From CBDIDH01 sp965277595 (GTDB lineage: Bacteria > Planctomycetota > Planctomycetia > Isosphaerales > Isosphaeraceae), in assembly GCA_965277595.1 (NCBI GenBank), contig CBDIDH010000001.1, positions 2,356,001 through 2,420,000 of the forward strand: DNA of 64,000 bases, read 5' to 3'. This document shows positions 33,251-44,637 of this stretch, piece by piece. The notes below the pieces were generated by a model. That model worked only from the letters and a program-made list of their open reading frames with translations. It had not been told where the DNA came from and ran no database searches. Position 1 is the first letter of the stretch; each line of letters starts with the position of its first letter. A program made the translations under genes and the position numbers.

Positions 33251-35143
33251 GTGTCGTACCGAAGCTTCAAGCATCTGCTTGGTGAGACCAGCCTGGAGCG
33301 CAAGTGCCGATTCATCTTCGGCGGCGGCATCCTCGTGCTGGTCACGATCAGCTTTTACTGGTACGGCCAGAAGACCGAGAGCCTGGTCGTCGGCCAGAGC
33401 ACGCGGACGGCGCGGATGCTCGTCAAGCCAACCTTGATGAATTTGCACTACAAGGCGCTTGGAAATTCCAACTTCGCGCCGGTGATTGACGAGCTTTCCG
33501 AATCGCTCTCGCCGCTGGATGATCTTCCCCGATTCGAGTCGCACATCTTGAATCCGTATAAACTGAAATACGGGCCGCCGCCGCTCCCCGCTTCAAAATC
33601 GCCCTTGCTGGATGCCTTTGAAGAAAAAACGGTCGACCAGTTTCTCCGATCCGCGTCGGCTGAGGAAGGATATAGCAAGGCGGGCCTGCCGCAGCCGAGA
33701 CCCTTTACCTTTGGCGACGGCACGCCGATGTGGTCGGACCTGCGAGGGCGGGATAAATATCAATATGCGCAGGCAGTTCTTTACAAACCAAGTTGTTTGA
33801 TGGCCTGTCATCCGGCTGGCGGCGAAGATAACAACATGATTGACAACCACATGCAGCGATATATCGAAGGGGGGAAGTTTCGGCCCTCGAAGGCTGGCGA
33901 TCTCGCCGGGGTAGTCGTCATTAACCTGCCGATGCAGCCGATCAATCAGGCGATTCACCGGAACAGGGCGATTCTTATCACCGCGGCACTTGTCACCGCG
34001 ATCCTTGCAATGGTTGCCTCTTATGTGATTGTTCGTTACGTGATTGTGAAACCAGTCAAGCACCTCCGCGACGTTTCCGACGCGATCGCCGCGGGCAAGC
34101 TCACGATTCGCGCTCAAATCCAGACGGGCGACGAATTTGAGGAGCTTTCGCATGCGTTTAACCGGATGTTGCATAACCTGGTTTCGATGCAACAGGAACT
34201 CCGCGACGTCAACGGCGACCTCGACCGGAAGGTCGACGAACTCGCGCAGGCGAACCTTGCTCTCTTTGAGATGAACCGGCTCAAAAGTGATTTCCTGGCG
34301 ACGATGAGCCATGAGTTGCGGACCCCCTTGAACTCGATCATCGGCTTCTCGGAGGTTCTCTCGGGAAGTGAACAGATCAATGACCGTCAACGAAGATACG
34401 CGCAGAATATCCAGTCGTCGGGCAAGATGTTGCTGGGCATGATCAACGACATTCTCGACCTCGCCAAGATCGAGAGCGGCAAGATGGAGGTCCGTTCCGA
34501 GGACTTCTCGCTCCGCGATATCTGCGAGGCCTTGACCGGCCTGGCCCGGCCGATCGCCGAACGCAAGAACATCAATCTCGAATGCAAGCTTGACGAGGCG
34601 ATTCCGCTGCTCCGGCAAGATCCGGGCAAGCTCCGCCAGATTCTTTACAACTTGCTCTCGAATGCGATCAAGTTCACGCCCGAAGGGGGTCGGGTGACAC
34701 TCTCAGCGCGAACCGATGGGCGGTTCGCGGTGATCGAGGTGGAGGACACAGGGATCGGGATCGCCGAGGAAGACCGCGAGAAGATCTTCGAGAAGTTTCG
34801 ACAGGCCGGAGGACCGGGCGCGGGCGATGGTGTTTTGACGCGCGAGCACCAGGGGACGGGCCTGGGCCTCTCGATCGTCCGCGAGTTGACGAAGTTGCTG
34901 GGCGGCGACGTGGTTTTGAGGAGTCAGCCGGGTCAAGGAAGCACGTTTACCATTCGAATTCCGTTGCAACTGCCGGGCAATCGACGATTTGAGGTTAGCC
35001 TTTCCGACGAACGGATCGACCTCACGAAGGCCAGGAGAATCGAGGCGCATCAACCTCTTGTGCAGCTTGACCACAACCCGCGGCCAGGCTCGTTTGCCCA
35101 GGCGACGCATCGCCCTTTTGGAGAACCGGCGCGAGACCGTTGA
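33251..35143 (+). CDS. Sensor histidine kinase with CxxxCH periplasmic sensor domain
   Basis: Membrane-bound kinase of 630 residues. Membrane segment 1 is near residues 20-38 (FIFGGGILVLVTISFYWYG), then a periplasmic domain to about 238 containing SCLMACHP (C182-x-x-x-C-H187), a CxxxCH variant of a haem c-binding site as found in Tll0287-like (DUF3365) sensors; segment 2 is near 240-265. A HAMP domain, HisKA with SHELRTPLNSIIGFSE (phosphoacceptor His354) and a HATPase with NLLSNAIKFTPEGGR and DTGIGIAEED follow. GTG 33251 has GGGAG 8 bases before it; GTG 33245 is the alternative. No response regulator is adjacent. Sensing a redox or gas ligand is inference from the motif. Confidence 0.88.
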   Translation: MSYRSFKHLLGETSLERKCRFIFGGGILVLVTISFYWYGQKTESLVVGQSTRTARMLVKPTLMNLHYKALGNSNFAPVIDELSESLSPLDDLPRFESHILNPYKLKYGPPPLPASKSPLLDAFEEKTVDQFLRSASAEEGYSKAGLPQPRPFTFGDGTPMWSDLRGRDKYQYAQAVLYKPSCLMACHPAGGEDNNMIDNHMQRYIEGGKFRPSKAGDLAGVVVINLPMQPINQAIHRNRAILITAALVTAILAMVASYVIVRYVIVKPVKHLRDVSDAIAAGKLTIRAQIQTGDEFEELSHAFNRMLHNLVSMQQELRDVNGDLDRKVDELAQANLALFEMNRLKSDFLATMSHELRTPLNSIIGFSEVLSGSEQINDRQRRYAQNIQSSGKMLLGMINDILDLAKIESGKMEVRSEDFSLRDICEALTGLARPIAERKNINLECKLDEAIPLLRQDPGKLRQILYNLLSNAIKFTPEGGRVTLSARTDGRFAVIEVEDTGIGIAEEDREKIFEKFRQAGGPGAGDGVLTREHQGTGLGLSIVRELTKLLGGDVVLRSQPGQGSTFTIRIPLQLPGNRRFEVSLSDERIDLTKARRIEAHQPLVQLDHNPRPGSFAQATHRPFGEPARDR

Positions 35144-35280
35144 CGAATGAGAGTCGAAATCTTACACTTCCATAACATTCCGCTCCGCATCTGTCCCCGC
35201 CCCCCGCTGTGACTGCGTCTTGTAGGACGTTGTTGTCCCTACCCGTTGATTGACCCGCTCCGACCGCGGAACAACCCGGT

Positions 35281-37140
<1,860 letters not shown>

Positions 37141-37157
37141 TCATGCGAAAAATAATT

Positions 37158-38969
37158 TCACAAACCGACTTCCTCCGTCTTTCCGATCGCGTCTAGATCC
37201 TCGGTCGTCTCGATCCATTCGAGTGCGACCGGCCTGCCGTGAACGAGTTCTCCAAAGGCCAGCGATGCCTTGCCCTCGGTCATCCGGCCGGCGAGGCGAT
37301 CGAACCGGAGACCGGTGTCAAGGACGATCAGGAAAGTGATGAACAGGTAAGAGGATGCTCGCGCCAGTGGATAGGCGATTGGCCAGGGGACGGGACTCCA
37401 GATTCCGGTCTGCATGACGACGAGACCAACCTGAGCGGCGGCGATTCTCAGGGCGTTTAATAAGAGAAGGCCGATAAGAACCATCATGAGCGAAGTGAAG
37501 GCGACCAGGACGTAAGCCCCAAGCCAGATTCCCATCGTCAGGGCCATCGCGCGCGTCGCCGTCTGGCAAGTGAGCGAGGCGCGAACGCCAACCGCGGCCA
37601 TGAAGGCGCCGATGACGAAGACCTCACCCGTCCAGGTGATCGCATTGCGAAGCTCAAGGGCGTCGACGGCGGCGGAGATGCCCCAGGCCAGCAACGACGC
37701 GAGAATCAAGCCTCGCAGGGCATAAAAACTGCCGGAAAGCTTGCCTCGAACGATCTCGTCGCCGGTCAAGGGGCTGGTCAAGAGGGCATCCCAGGTTCCG
37801 CGCTCGCGTTCCGAGGAGATCGTCACGCCCGCTCTCAAACCGATCGCCAGTTGAATCAAGCAACTCAAGAGGGCACCCGACCCTCCGACCCAGAACTGAA
37901 GCTCGTCCAGAACCCAGTTTTTCCATTGAAGATCGAACGACCCGTTCGCATTCCAGGCCCACAATCCCATAAGCACGATCGGTCCACCAATCAAGGCGAT
38001 GATGAGCAGGCGGCCGAACCAGACTCCGATCTTGCCGAGGGTTCCGACCCGTTCGATGAAAAGCTCTTTCCAGACCATGGGCCGACGCTCGTCGACCGGC
38101 GGCACGAATCCGCTCCTCCCTTTTTTCGATCGAATCCTGTCGGAGTTCGCGGAGCCGAGACAGGTCGGCCGGAGCCGCCAGGTCGCCAGGGCGGTTCCCA
38201 AGAGCCCGAGCGCGATCCAGACCGCCGCCGTTTCGAGCGTGAAGACAAAATCGCCCTGAAAGATCAGAGCTTCAAATCCCGCATAGGGATTGGCCAGGGC
38301 GAGCCATTCCGTTCCCGAGAAACCGAGACCTCGAAAGAGCGGGCCAAGCAGCATCAATGACTCGACCAGATAAACCAGGAGAAGCGCATCGCGGCCTCGT
38401 CGCGAGATGATCGAGGCGAGCGCGGCGAGGCCCCCGGCGCCAATTCCGATCGCGACGGGCAAGAGCAAGTCGATCTCGGTCAAGACCGGCGGCGCGCCCG
38501 AGAGCGTGGCGAGGAGCACGACCGCCGGCATCCCCGCCAGCAAGATCATGCCAAGCTGCGAGAGTTTCCCCGCGAGCCGGCCGACCACGATCTCTCGAGG
38601 ACTGACCCGGGTCGTCAGCAAAAGGCCCAAGGCTCCGCGTTCGCGCTCTCCGGCGAGCGAACCGGCCATCACCGCGGGGCCGAAGACCAACGAGATCGTC
38701 ACGAGCATACCCTCGACGACGATCAGGCCGACCCGAGGTTCATAGTAAGGTTGATAGTTAACATCGAGCGACTGGTTGATCCACCAGGACCAGAGCGCAA
38801 GGGCGACCACGCCGAGCATGGCGACCGCCGCGATCCCTCGGACGAGGATCAGCCAGCCTCGCGCCAGGGCCCGACGGCACTCCGGCCCGGCCAGGGGACC
38901 AAAGACCCAGCTTGCCAGGCTCAAGACGGCTGTCCCGGCTCGGGAGGCAACTTGAGCAGGCCCGAACAT
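37158..38969 (-). CDS. ABC-2-type permease with two fused halves
   Basis: 603 residues, about twelve hydrophobic segments in two similar halves. Each half has the GERERGAL / SERERGTWDAL coupling motif followed by LLTTRVSPREIVVGRLAGK and LLTSPLTGDEIVRGKLSGS, so two ABC-2 units are joined in one polypeptide. No ATP-binding partner is next to it. Start uncertain: the ATG at 38969 overlaps the end of the upstream gene by 49 bases and lacks a clear ribosome binding site, but hydrophobic segments begin soon after. The export role is inferred from the family. Confidence 0.82.
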   Translation of the reverse strand: MFGPAQVASRAGTAVLSLASWVFGPLAGPECRRALARGWLILVRGIAAVAMLGVVALALWSWWINQSLDVNYQPYYEPRVGLIVVEGMLVTISLVFGPAVMAGSLAGERERGALGLLLTTRVSPREIVVGRLAGKLSQLGMILLAGMPAVVLLATLSGAPPVLTEIDLLLPVAIGIGAGGLAALASIISRRGRDALLLVYLVESLMLLGPLFRGLGFSGTEWLALANPYAGFEALIFQGDFVFTLETAAVWIALGLLGTALATWRLRPTCLGSANSDRIRSKKGRSGFVPPVDERRPMVWKELFIERVGTLGKIGVWFGRLLIIALIGGPIVLMGLWAWNANGSFDLQWKNWVLDELQFWVGGSGALLSCLIQLAIGLRAGVTISSERERGTWDALLTSPLTGDEIVRGKLSGSFYALRGLILASLLAWGISAAVDALELRNAITWTGEVFVIGAFMAAVGVRASLTCQTATRAMALTMGIWLGAYVLVAFTSLMMVLIGLLLLNALRIAAAQVGLVVMQTGIWSPVPWPIAYPLARASSYLFITFLIVLDTGLRFDRLAGRMTEGKASLAFGELVHGRPVALEWIETTEDLDAIGKTEEVGL

Positions 38970-39715
38970 GCGGATTTCACTGCGGGTCTCGTCAGGAACC
39001 AGAGCAGAATCGCCGGAAAGATGACACCGAGGAGCATCACGCCCAGCCCCATGGCACTGTACATGACCGTATACACCTTGATCAACGCTTGCGCATTCAT
39101 GAACGGCGAGGATTTGAGGCCGGTCGTTTGCATCATGGCGTCTACCGCCTTGCCCAGCTTCTGACAATACGGCGGCACGATCACAATGATGAAAAATCCA
39201 TAAAGCCCGACGAGTCTGACAATTTTCAGCGCGGCGGTCCAGACGGCGAGCCTTCGAGCCCAGGGACGCCAGCTTAAGAGGCCGATCCCCGAGATCAGGA
39301 GCAAGACATTCAAGACGATCCCGGACACGACGTCCGCCCAGGAATAGCGGAGGAAGCTCGGGTCGCCCATCTGCACGCGGTTGACGTCCATCATGCCGTT
39401 CATCGGCGCGAGCGGACGGGTCTCGATCACCTTCCGTTCGGCCGCGAGGTCGATCTTCTCGTCGTCGGTCTTCGCCTTTTTTTCGCGTTCCGCGAGAGCG
39501 TTCAGCTCGGCTTTTCGGGACGCTTCCAGTTGCGCCGAGACCCGGGATTGGGTCGATTGCATCAGGCCCGATACCAAGGGCATGATCGCGACGTAGCCCC
39601 CCATGCAGATGCCCCCGAGGAGCAGGCCCGTCGCGAAGACGACGCTGAAGATCCCGAGCAATCGGGGAATTCGGAAGTTTGGCGCCGCCATGCGAACCGG
39701 ACCCTCGACGCCCAT
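38921..39715 (-). CDS. Membrane protein of unknown function
   Basis: 264 residues with one N-terminal membrane segment (FSVVFATGLLLGGICMGGYVAIM), a charged coiled-coil-like stretch of about 55 residues (LEASRKAELNALAEREKKAKT), then three or four more segments, including GIVLNVLLLISGIGLLSW and GLGVMLLGVIFPAILLWFL. No family recognised. ATG 39715 has GGGGAG upstream. It overlaps the ABC-2 permease gene by 49 bases, so the two are probably translated together and may work together. Confidence 0.65.
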   Translation of the reverse strand: MGVEGPVRMAAPNFRIPRLLGIFSVVFATGLLLGGICMGGYVAIMPLVSGLMQSTQSRVSAQLEASRKAELNALAEREKKAKTDDEKIDLAAERKVIETRPLAPMNGMMDVNRVQMGDPSFLRYSWADVVSGIVLNVLLLISGIGLLSWRPWARRLAVWTAALKIVRLVGLYGFFIIVIVPPYCQKLGKAVDAMMQTTGLKSSPFMNAQALIKVYTVMYSAMGLGVMLLGVIFPAILLWFLTRPAVKSACSGLLKLPPEPGQPS

Positions 39716-39840
39716 GACGTGTCACTCCCCGAAGCCAATTCGCCACCGACCACCACGCACAAGGACAACTGTCCGACATCCGGTCGTGTTTCGCAAGAAG
39801 ATTCGCGAGGATTCTTGCAGGAGAATTACAAAGTCCCGAT

Positions 39841-39900
39841 GGCCGATGACCAATGACCGAAAAATTTCGCCTCTTTGGTCATCGGGCCTTGGTCATCAGG
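39841..39900. repeat. GGTCAT/ATGACC repeat tract, copy of the 7718-7790 units
   Basis: Contains GGCCGATGACCAATGACC, then TTGGTCATCGG and TTGGTCATCAGG, units that also occur between argF and rph. Part of a gene-free stretch from 39716 to 40146. Confidence 0.55.
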
Positions 39901-39929
39901 GTTTTTGCGCATTAGGAACTGTTTTTGAC

Positions 39930-40003
39930 GTAAGGTCAAAGGACACAAGGACAAAGGGCGGATTTCCCCTTTTGTCCCATGTCCTTCTGCCCTTTGACCT
40001 TAC
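39930..40003. repeat. Imperfect inverted repeat, MITE-like
   Basis: GTAAGGTCAAAGG (39930-39942) is exactly complementary to CCTTTGACCTTAC (39991-40003), and the inner arms (AAGGACA, TGTCCTT) pair as well. The 74-base element carries no gene and lies next to the repeat tract at 39841. Similar GTCCTTTGTCC units occur at 17888-17920. Transcribed, it would form a long hairpin. Confidence 0.6.
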
Positions 40004-40146
40004 GGCTATTCCGCAACAACCCTATTGGTCATGGAAATTACTGACTTTGCAATCCTCCCGAGGATTCTTGTCGGCCGATGGCGGGGCGGGGCCGGGCCGC
40101 CTATGATGAACGGCGTTCTTGATTCTGTCCGCGTGAGTCTTCGGCG

Positions 40147-43100
40147 ATGGAGCAAATTTATTACACCCAGTGCCCCCTCGGCTACGGCTTGGGGGCGAGC
40201 AATGGGTTTCAGGTCAAGCGACTGAGCGCGGGTTATGCCTTTTCGGGCGACGTCCGTCACCTTGGCCTGCGTGCCCTGATCGGCAATTCGCGTACCCTGG
40301 CGCCGGCGGTGCTCCGCTACCGCATGGGCGAAGGGGGTCTTGCCGATGTTGCCTTCTTGACGCCCCGGTCTCATGAATACGAGACCGAGCGCGGCCTCTG
40401 GGGTCGACCTGGCGGCCACTTCGCCCACGGTTTGCGCCTGGATCGCTCGGAGATGGCCCAACTTCAGAACTGGCCGGCGGGCCTTTATCAACGAGCTTTC
40501 TGGCTCAGGTCCGACCCCGTTCCAACTCTCGGAAAAGCTCCCGTATTGCTCGGCGAGGCGTCGGATCTCGATCGACTTGAACCCTCGTATACATTGGCCG
40601 CGGCGCTGGCGGCGCGGGTGGACCGCGACCTTTTGGCGAAACTCTTGACGGCCCTGGCCTCGGTCAGTCGCGACGGCCGGACGCTGACGCTGATCGACCG
40701 ACCCGAGCGGCTCGCCGATCATGTCCTCTTGCTCACCCTGGCACTCCCCGAGCTGAATCGAGCGGCCTTGACGTTCTCCACCTATCACGATCGCCCCGAG
40801 GAACTGACCGGCTTTCGAATACAAGGGACCATCCCCGACCCTCGCCTGAACCGGCCGACGCTCAGGACCCTGGGTTTTCTCGCCGACCTGACGAACGGGA
40901 CGATCGAGCCTCCCGCTGCTCCGGCTCGCTGGGCCGAGACGCTGGCGGGCTGGCTTCAGGATCGGACCGAATTTTCTCAGGCGGCCTGGGAAGCCACGAA
41001 CCGCCGGGCCTCGGCCGAACCGGACGGTACGCCTCGGCCCGATGCGTGGCTCGACCACCTGTACAACCTGCCGGCTCTGCTTCGAAGGCCAATTCTAACG
41101 CCAACCGAAAGCCCAGGCTGGTCCGAACTCGCCGATCTCGCCGAATGGGCGAGAGAGGCGAACCTTGGCCCGGATCTGCTGGAGGCGCGTCCCGCCGACT
41201 GGTGGCGGCCCGCGGCGCGAAATAACGAAACAGGTCTGGCCGCGCTCGTCGGTCATCTTCGCCTGGCGGGGGTTCGAGCTGGAAAATTAGGTTGGGGTCC
41301 CGCGGTCGCGGCATGGCTCGACCTCTGCCCTAGGAACGAGCGGAACGGTTGGCTCGGCGCGATTCTCGCGGCCGTTGCCGACGAGGCGCGGCCGGTCTTT
41401 TTGCGAACACTCGTCGAATCCGGCTCGGCCGAGTCGGCGCGCGACACGCTCCGCTGGCTCAAGGGGCGGCCGGGGCTTGATCCGCTCTCGCTCTTGCCTC
41501 TGGAAGTGCGCGCGGTCTCGGGGCGTCGAGTCTGGGCGGACCTTTTAGGGCGTGCCCTCGTCGCGTCGAATGTTCTGAATGCCGTTCTTGAGGCCCTGGT
41601 TCAGGAAACCAGGGCGCGCCCGGCGTCTCGGCGCGAGGCGGCGCTTGCCCTTGGCGACGTGATCGGAACCGCGAATGGCAAGGTGGCTCGCGCTCTTCTT
41701 CGTTGGACCTTGAGCGAGGGGAGGGGGGGGGACGGCTGGCTTGACCCCTTTCTGGAGGCCATCGCCGCGGGGCCTGGCGCGATCGATTCTCTGGCGGAGG
41801 TTCACGCGGCGCTGGAACCGCCTTTACGCGGCGCCTTTGTGAAAGTCTTGCTCCGGCTTGCCTCCAAACCCAACATCGCGGCCGAGGTCTTTCGATGGGG
41901 GGTCGAGTCGCTCTTGCTGCCGATCGCCGGAGTCGACCGGCCCGACGATCCCGCCTGGCCAGGCTTGTATCTCGATCGGACCCCCTCGGGCCTGGACCTG
42001 ATGCGCAGGCTTTTTACCAGAGAATATCGTGAGATCGGTGTCAAGGACTGGCTCGATCAGGCCAAATCCCAGGGGCGGCTCTCGGCCGAGCATCTTGATC
42101 GGATCGACGCCTGCGCGCGGTTCGCCCGGATCTTGCGGTCGGGCGACGCCCGCGCCTTGCTTCGGGTCGACCTGCCGACGATTCCACCCGCCGATCGAGG
42201 CGAAATGCTCGCGCAGATCGTCGCGCATGTTGGATCGGACTCGGCCGAGGCGTTCGAAATCGCGCTCGATTCGTGTCGGGCGGCCTGGCCGGGGGGCCTG
42301 CGTCCGGGCGCCGAGGGGCTCGCGGGAATCGGGGCCGTGCTTGCCGATCGGCTCGCGCCGGTCGCCCTTGATCCGATCGCATGGCTTGAGAGACTGGAAG
42401 CTCTTTTGAAGCGTCTCGGACTGGTCGGTCCTTCGGGCGTGAATTTTGAGCCGAACAGTCTTGGGGCGGAGGTTCTCGCGGCGACGACGCCTCGCTTTGA
42501 GGAACGGTCCGCGCGTTGGCGGCTCCGGGCGTTTCTTCTCCGGCATGATCGGGCCTGGCCCTTGCTCGCGGCGGACGTCCGCGAAGAGATTCGGGGCGCC
42601 TCGGTTGCGGAAGGACTCGATGCGCTCGGAGATTGGGACCGAGACCTTGTGAAAGGGGTGCATGCCTCGCGCTTTTTCGAGGTCTGGTTGAACGTCTGCG
42701 ACGCCCCTTTGCTTGCCGCGTCTGTCTCGGCCCGCGCGGCGGATCTTAAAACCTTGCCTGTCCTGTCGTGGTGGCGGTCGGGACAGGAACCTGGCGCCCG
42801 CGACGACATCCGCGAAGCCTTCGCGCGGCTTGCTCCGATCGCCCCGCTTGCCGAGGAGACGTTCACGACGGTTCAAAACTGGATGCGCGAGCCGACCGCG
42901 CGATCGACCGCCTTGTCAGGTTGCAACGTCCTCGCGGATGACGACCTGGTGGCACTTGACGAAGACGTCGCGGTCGCCGCTCCCGTGGCCCAGGCGCCGA
43001 TGCTTTCGGAGTTTGCCCGATCGCGCTGGCGTTGCCTGGAGGCGTTGACGCGTTTTTCCCGGTCGGGTCTCGGGTCTGACGGCTGCTGGCAGGTTCTCGA

Positions 43101-43413
43101 CGGCATCACGCGCGAGCTTGCGCTTGACGCGATCGCCGAGGACGAGCGTTATGCCTTCCTCGCCTGGCTGATTCTCAGGTTGGAAGGGGCCGAGGCTCGT
43201 CAACTGGCGACACTGGCGCGCTGGCTGGTGCAATCTGGAATGACGGACGCCGATCGACTGGCCTTCTGGGCGGAAGAGATCGGCGAGCGTCGCGAGGTTT
43301 CCGTGGCGTTGAAGTTGGCGAGGACGCAGATCATCTCCGACCTGCGAGCGGCCTGGAAGCAGACGTTCCGCACCGCTGGAGATGAGGCGGGGAAACGCTT
43401 TGGTGGCCGCTGA
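40147..43413 (+). CDS. Large protein with GAP1-type (GTPase-associated protein 1) N-terminal domain
   Basis: 1088 residues. The N-terminus (YYTQCPLGYGLGASNGFQ, residues 5-22) and the following beta-rich part (about 1-150) match the GTPase-associated protein 1 family described from bacterial conflict-type NTPase systems; the rest is mostly alpha-helical, Leu/Ala/Arg-rich, perhaps helical repeats. No membrane segment or signal peptide is seen. ATG 40147 is the start. In other genomes GAP1 proteins are typically encoded near TRAFAC-type GTPases; none is adjacent here, but a zinc-ribbon GTPase is at 55013-56287. Family assignment is from remembered motifs and should be confirmed by profile search. 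Confidence 0.72.
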   Translation: MEQIYYTQCPLGYGLGASNGFQVKRLSAGYAFSGDVRHLGLRALIGNSRTLAPAVLRYRMGEGGLADVAFLTPRSHEYETERGLWGRPGGHFAHGLRLDRSEMAQLQNWPAGLYQRAFWLRSDPVPTLGKAPVLLGEASDLDRLEPSYTLAAALAARVDRDLLAKLLTALASVSRDGRTLTLIDRPERLADHVLLLTLALPELNRAALTFSTYHDRPEELTGFRIQGTIPDPRLNRPTLRTLGFLADLTNGTIEPPAAPARWAETLAGWLQDRTEFSQAAWEATNRRASAEPDGTPRPDAWLDHLYNLPALLRRPILTPTESPGWSELADLAEWAREANLGPDLLEARPADWWRPAARNNETGLAALVGHLRLAGVRAGKLGWGPAVAAWLDLCPRNERNGWLGAILAAVADEARPVFLRTLVESGSAESARDTLRWLKGRPGLDPLSLLPLEVRAVSGRRVWADLLGRALVASNVLNAVLEALVQETRARPASRREAALALGDVIGTANGKVARALLRWTLSEGRGGDGWLDPFLEAIAAGPGAIDSLAEVHAALEPPLRGAFVKVLLRLASKPNIAAEVFRWGVESLLLPIAGVDRPDDPAWPGLYLDRTPSGLDLMRRLFTREYREIGVKDWLDQAKSQGRLSAEHLDRIDACARFARILRSGDARALLRVDLPTIPPADRGEMLAQIVAHVGSDSAEAFEIALDSCRAAWPGGLRPGAEGLAGIGAVLADRLAPVALDPIAWLERLEALLKRLGLVGPSGVNFEPNSLGAEVLAATTPRFEERSARWRLRAFLLRHDRAWPLLAADVREEIRGASVAEGLDALGDWDRDLVKGVHASRFFEVWLNVCDAPLLAASVSARAADLKTLPVLSWWRSGQEPGARDDIREAFARLAPIAPLAEETFTTVQNWMREPTARSTALSGCNVLADDDLVALDEDVAVAAPVAQAPMLSEFARSRWRCLEALTRFSRSGLGSDGCWQVLDGITRELALDAIAEDERYAFLAWLILRLEGAEARQLATLARWLVQSGMTDADRLAFWAEEIGERREVSVALKLARTQIISDLRAAWKQTFRTAGDEAGKRFGGR

Positions 43414-43625
43414 TTCACGTTTCGAGAATGTCTGGAATGTCTGCGGAGATCATCGACCAACACTCCCCGGCCAAAGGTCAACGAGTCGTCCACGTGCTGG
43501 CGTCTCCCCGGGAATCGTGTCCGAGTCCGATTCCCAGAAGACCCCACGATCGGATATAAATTCAGCCGGCCGCCAGGGTCCGGCGAGTCCGTCGGCGGGC
43601 GGCCTCGTCCTGGAGTTTCAAGGCC

Positions 43626-44624
43626 ATGGCAGGGAACGGCGGCGGACCCCCGGTTCTGGGGATCGACCTGGGCGGGACCAAGATACTCGCGGGGGTCGTC
43701 GGACCTGACAATCGCATTCTTGGGCGTTCCAAACGTCCCACTCCCGCCAAGGAAGGGGCGGGCGCGATCCTCAAGACGATCGTCGAATGCTCGGATGAAG
43801 CGCTCGCCGTCGCCGGGTTAAGCCGCCTCGATCTCGCGGCCGTCGGCGTCGGCTCCCCCGGTCCGCTCGATCCCGAGACCGGCGTGATCATCCATAGCGC
43901 CAATCTCAACGTCCACAACTTCCGGCTCGGGCCTGACCTTTCCTCGACTCTCGGCAAACCCGTACTGGTTCATAACGACGTCGGCGTCGGCGGTTATGGT
44001 GAGTTTCGGCTCGGCGCGGGGCGGGGCCATCAAAACCTGATCGCGGTCTTTGTCGGCACGGGGATCGGCGGCTGCGTCGTCATTGACGGCAAGATCATCA
44101 AGGGGGCGACCGGCAACGCGGGCGAGGTCGGCCACATCGTCTTGAAGGCCGGCGGACCCCTTTGCGGGTGCGGACGTCGCGGCTGCATGGAGGCGATGGC
44201 CAGCCGTACCGCGATCACCCGACGGATCAACAAGGCCATCCGCAAAGGGGTCCCCACGGTCCTCCGCGACAGGATCGCCAAGAAAGGGCGGCTCAAGAGC
44301 GGCGACCTGGCCGAGGCGGTTCACTCGGGCGATCACGTCGCCACGAAGGAAGTGCATCGCGCAGCGCATTATCTCGGCCTGGGGCTTGGCGGCCTCGTGA
44401 ACGTGCTCGGTCCCGAGGTCATCGTCATCGGCGGCGGCGTGACCGTGGCGCTGGGACAACCTTTCATCGATCTAATACAGTCGTCCGCTGATGCCCAGAT
44501 CCTCACCGATCCCGATGGCAAGATCCGGTTCGAGATCGCCGGACTTGGCGATGATGCCGGAATCCTCGGCGCCGCCTTGATGGCCCGAGAAAAGTTTGTC
44601 GCCAATCATCCGGTCACAGTTTAA
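43626..44624 (+). CDS. ROK-family sugar kinase (probable glucokinase)
   Basis: 332 residues. ATP-binding GIDLGGTKILAGVVG at the N-terminus, VHNDVGVGGYGEF, VGTGIGGCVV and the ROK zinc motif GHIVLKAGGPLCGCGRRGCMEAM (His plus three Cys) are intact. VLGPEVIVIGGGVT lies near the C-terminus. Cytoplasmic phosphorylation of glucose or another hexose is expected; the precise sugar cannot be read from the motifs. ATG 43626 is the start. It is convergent with the cytochrome gene. Confidence 0.92.
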   Translation: MAGNGGGPPVLGIDLGGTKILAGVVGPDNRILGRSKRPTPAKEGAGAILKTIVECSDEALAVAGLSRLDLAAVGVGSPGPLDPETGVIIHSANLNVHNFRLGPDLSSTLGKPVLVHNDVGVGGYGEFRLGAGRGHQNLIAVFVGTGIGGCVVIDGKIIKGATGNAGEVGHIVLKAGGPLCGCGRRGCMEAMASRTAITRRINKAIRKGVPTVLRDRIAKKGRLKSGDLAEAVHSGDHVATKEVHRAAHYLGLGLGGLVNVLGPEVIVIGGGVTVALGQPFIDLIQSSADAQILTDPDGKIRFEIAGLGDDAGILGAALMAREKFVANHPVTV

Positions 44625-44637
44625 ATGAGAACACTTG

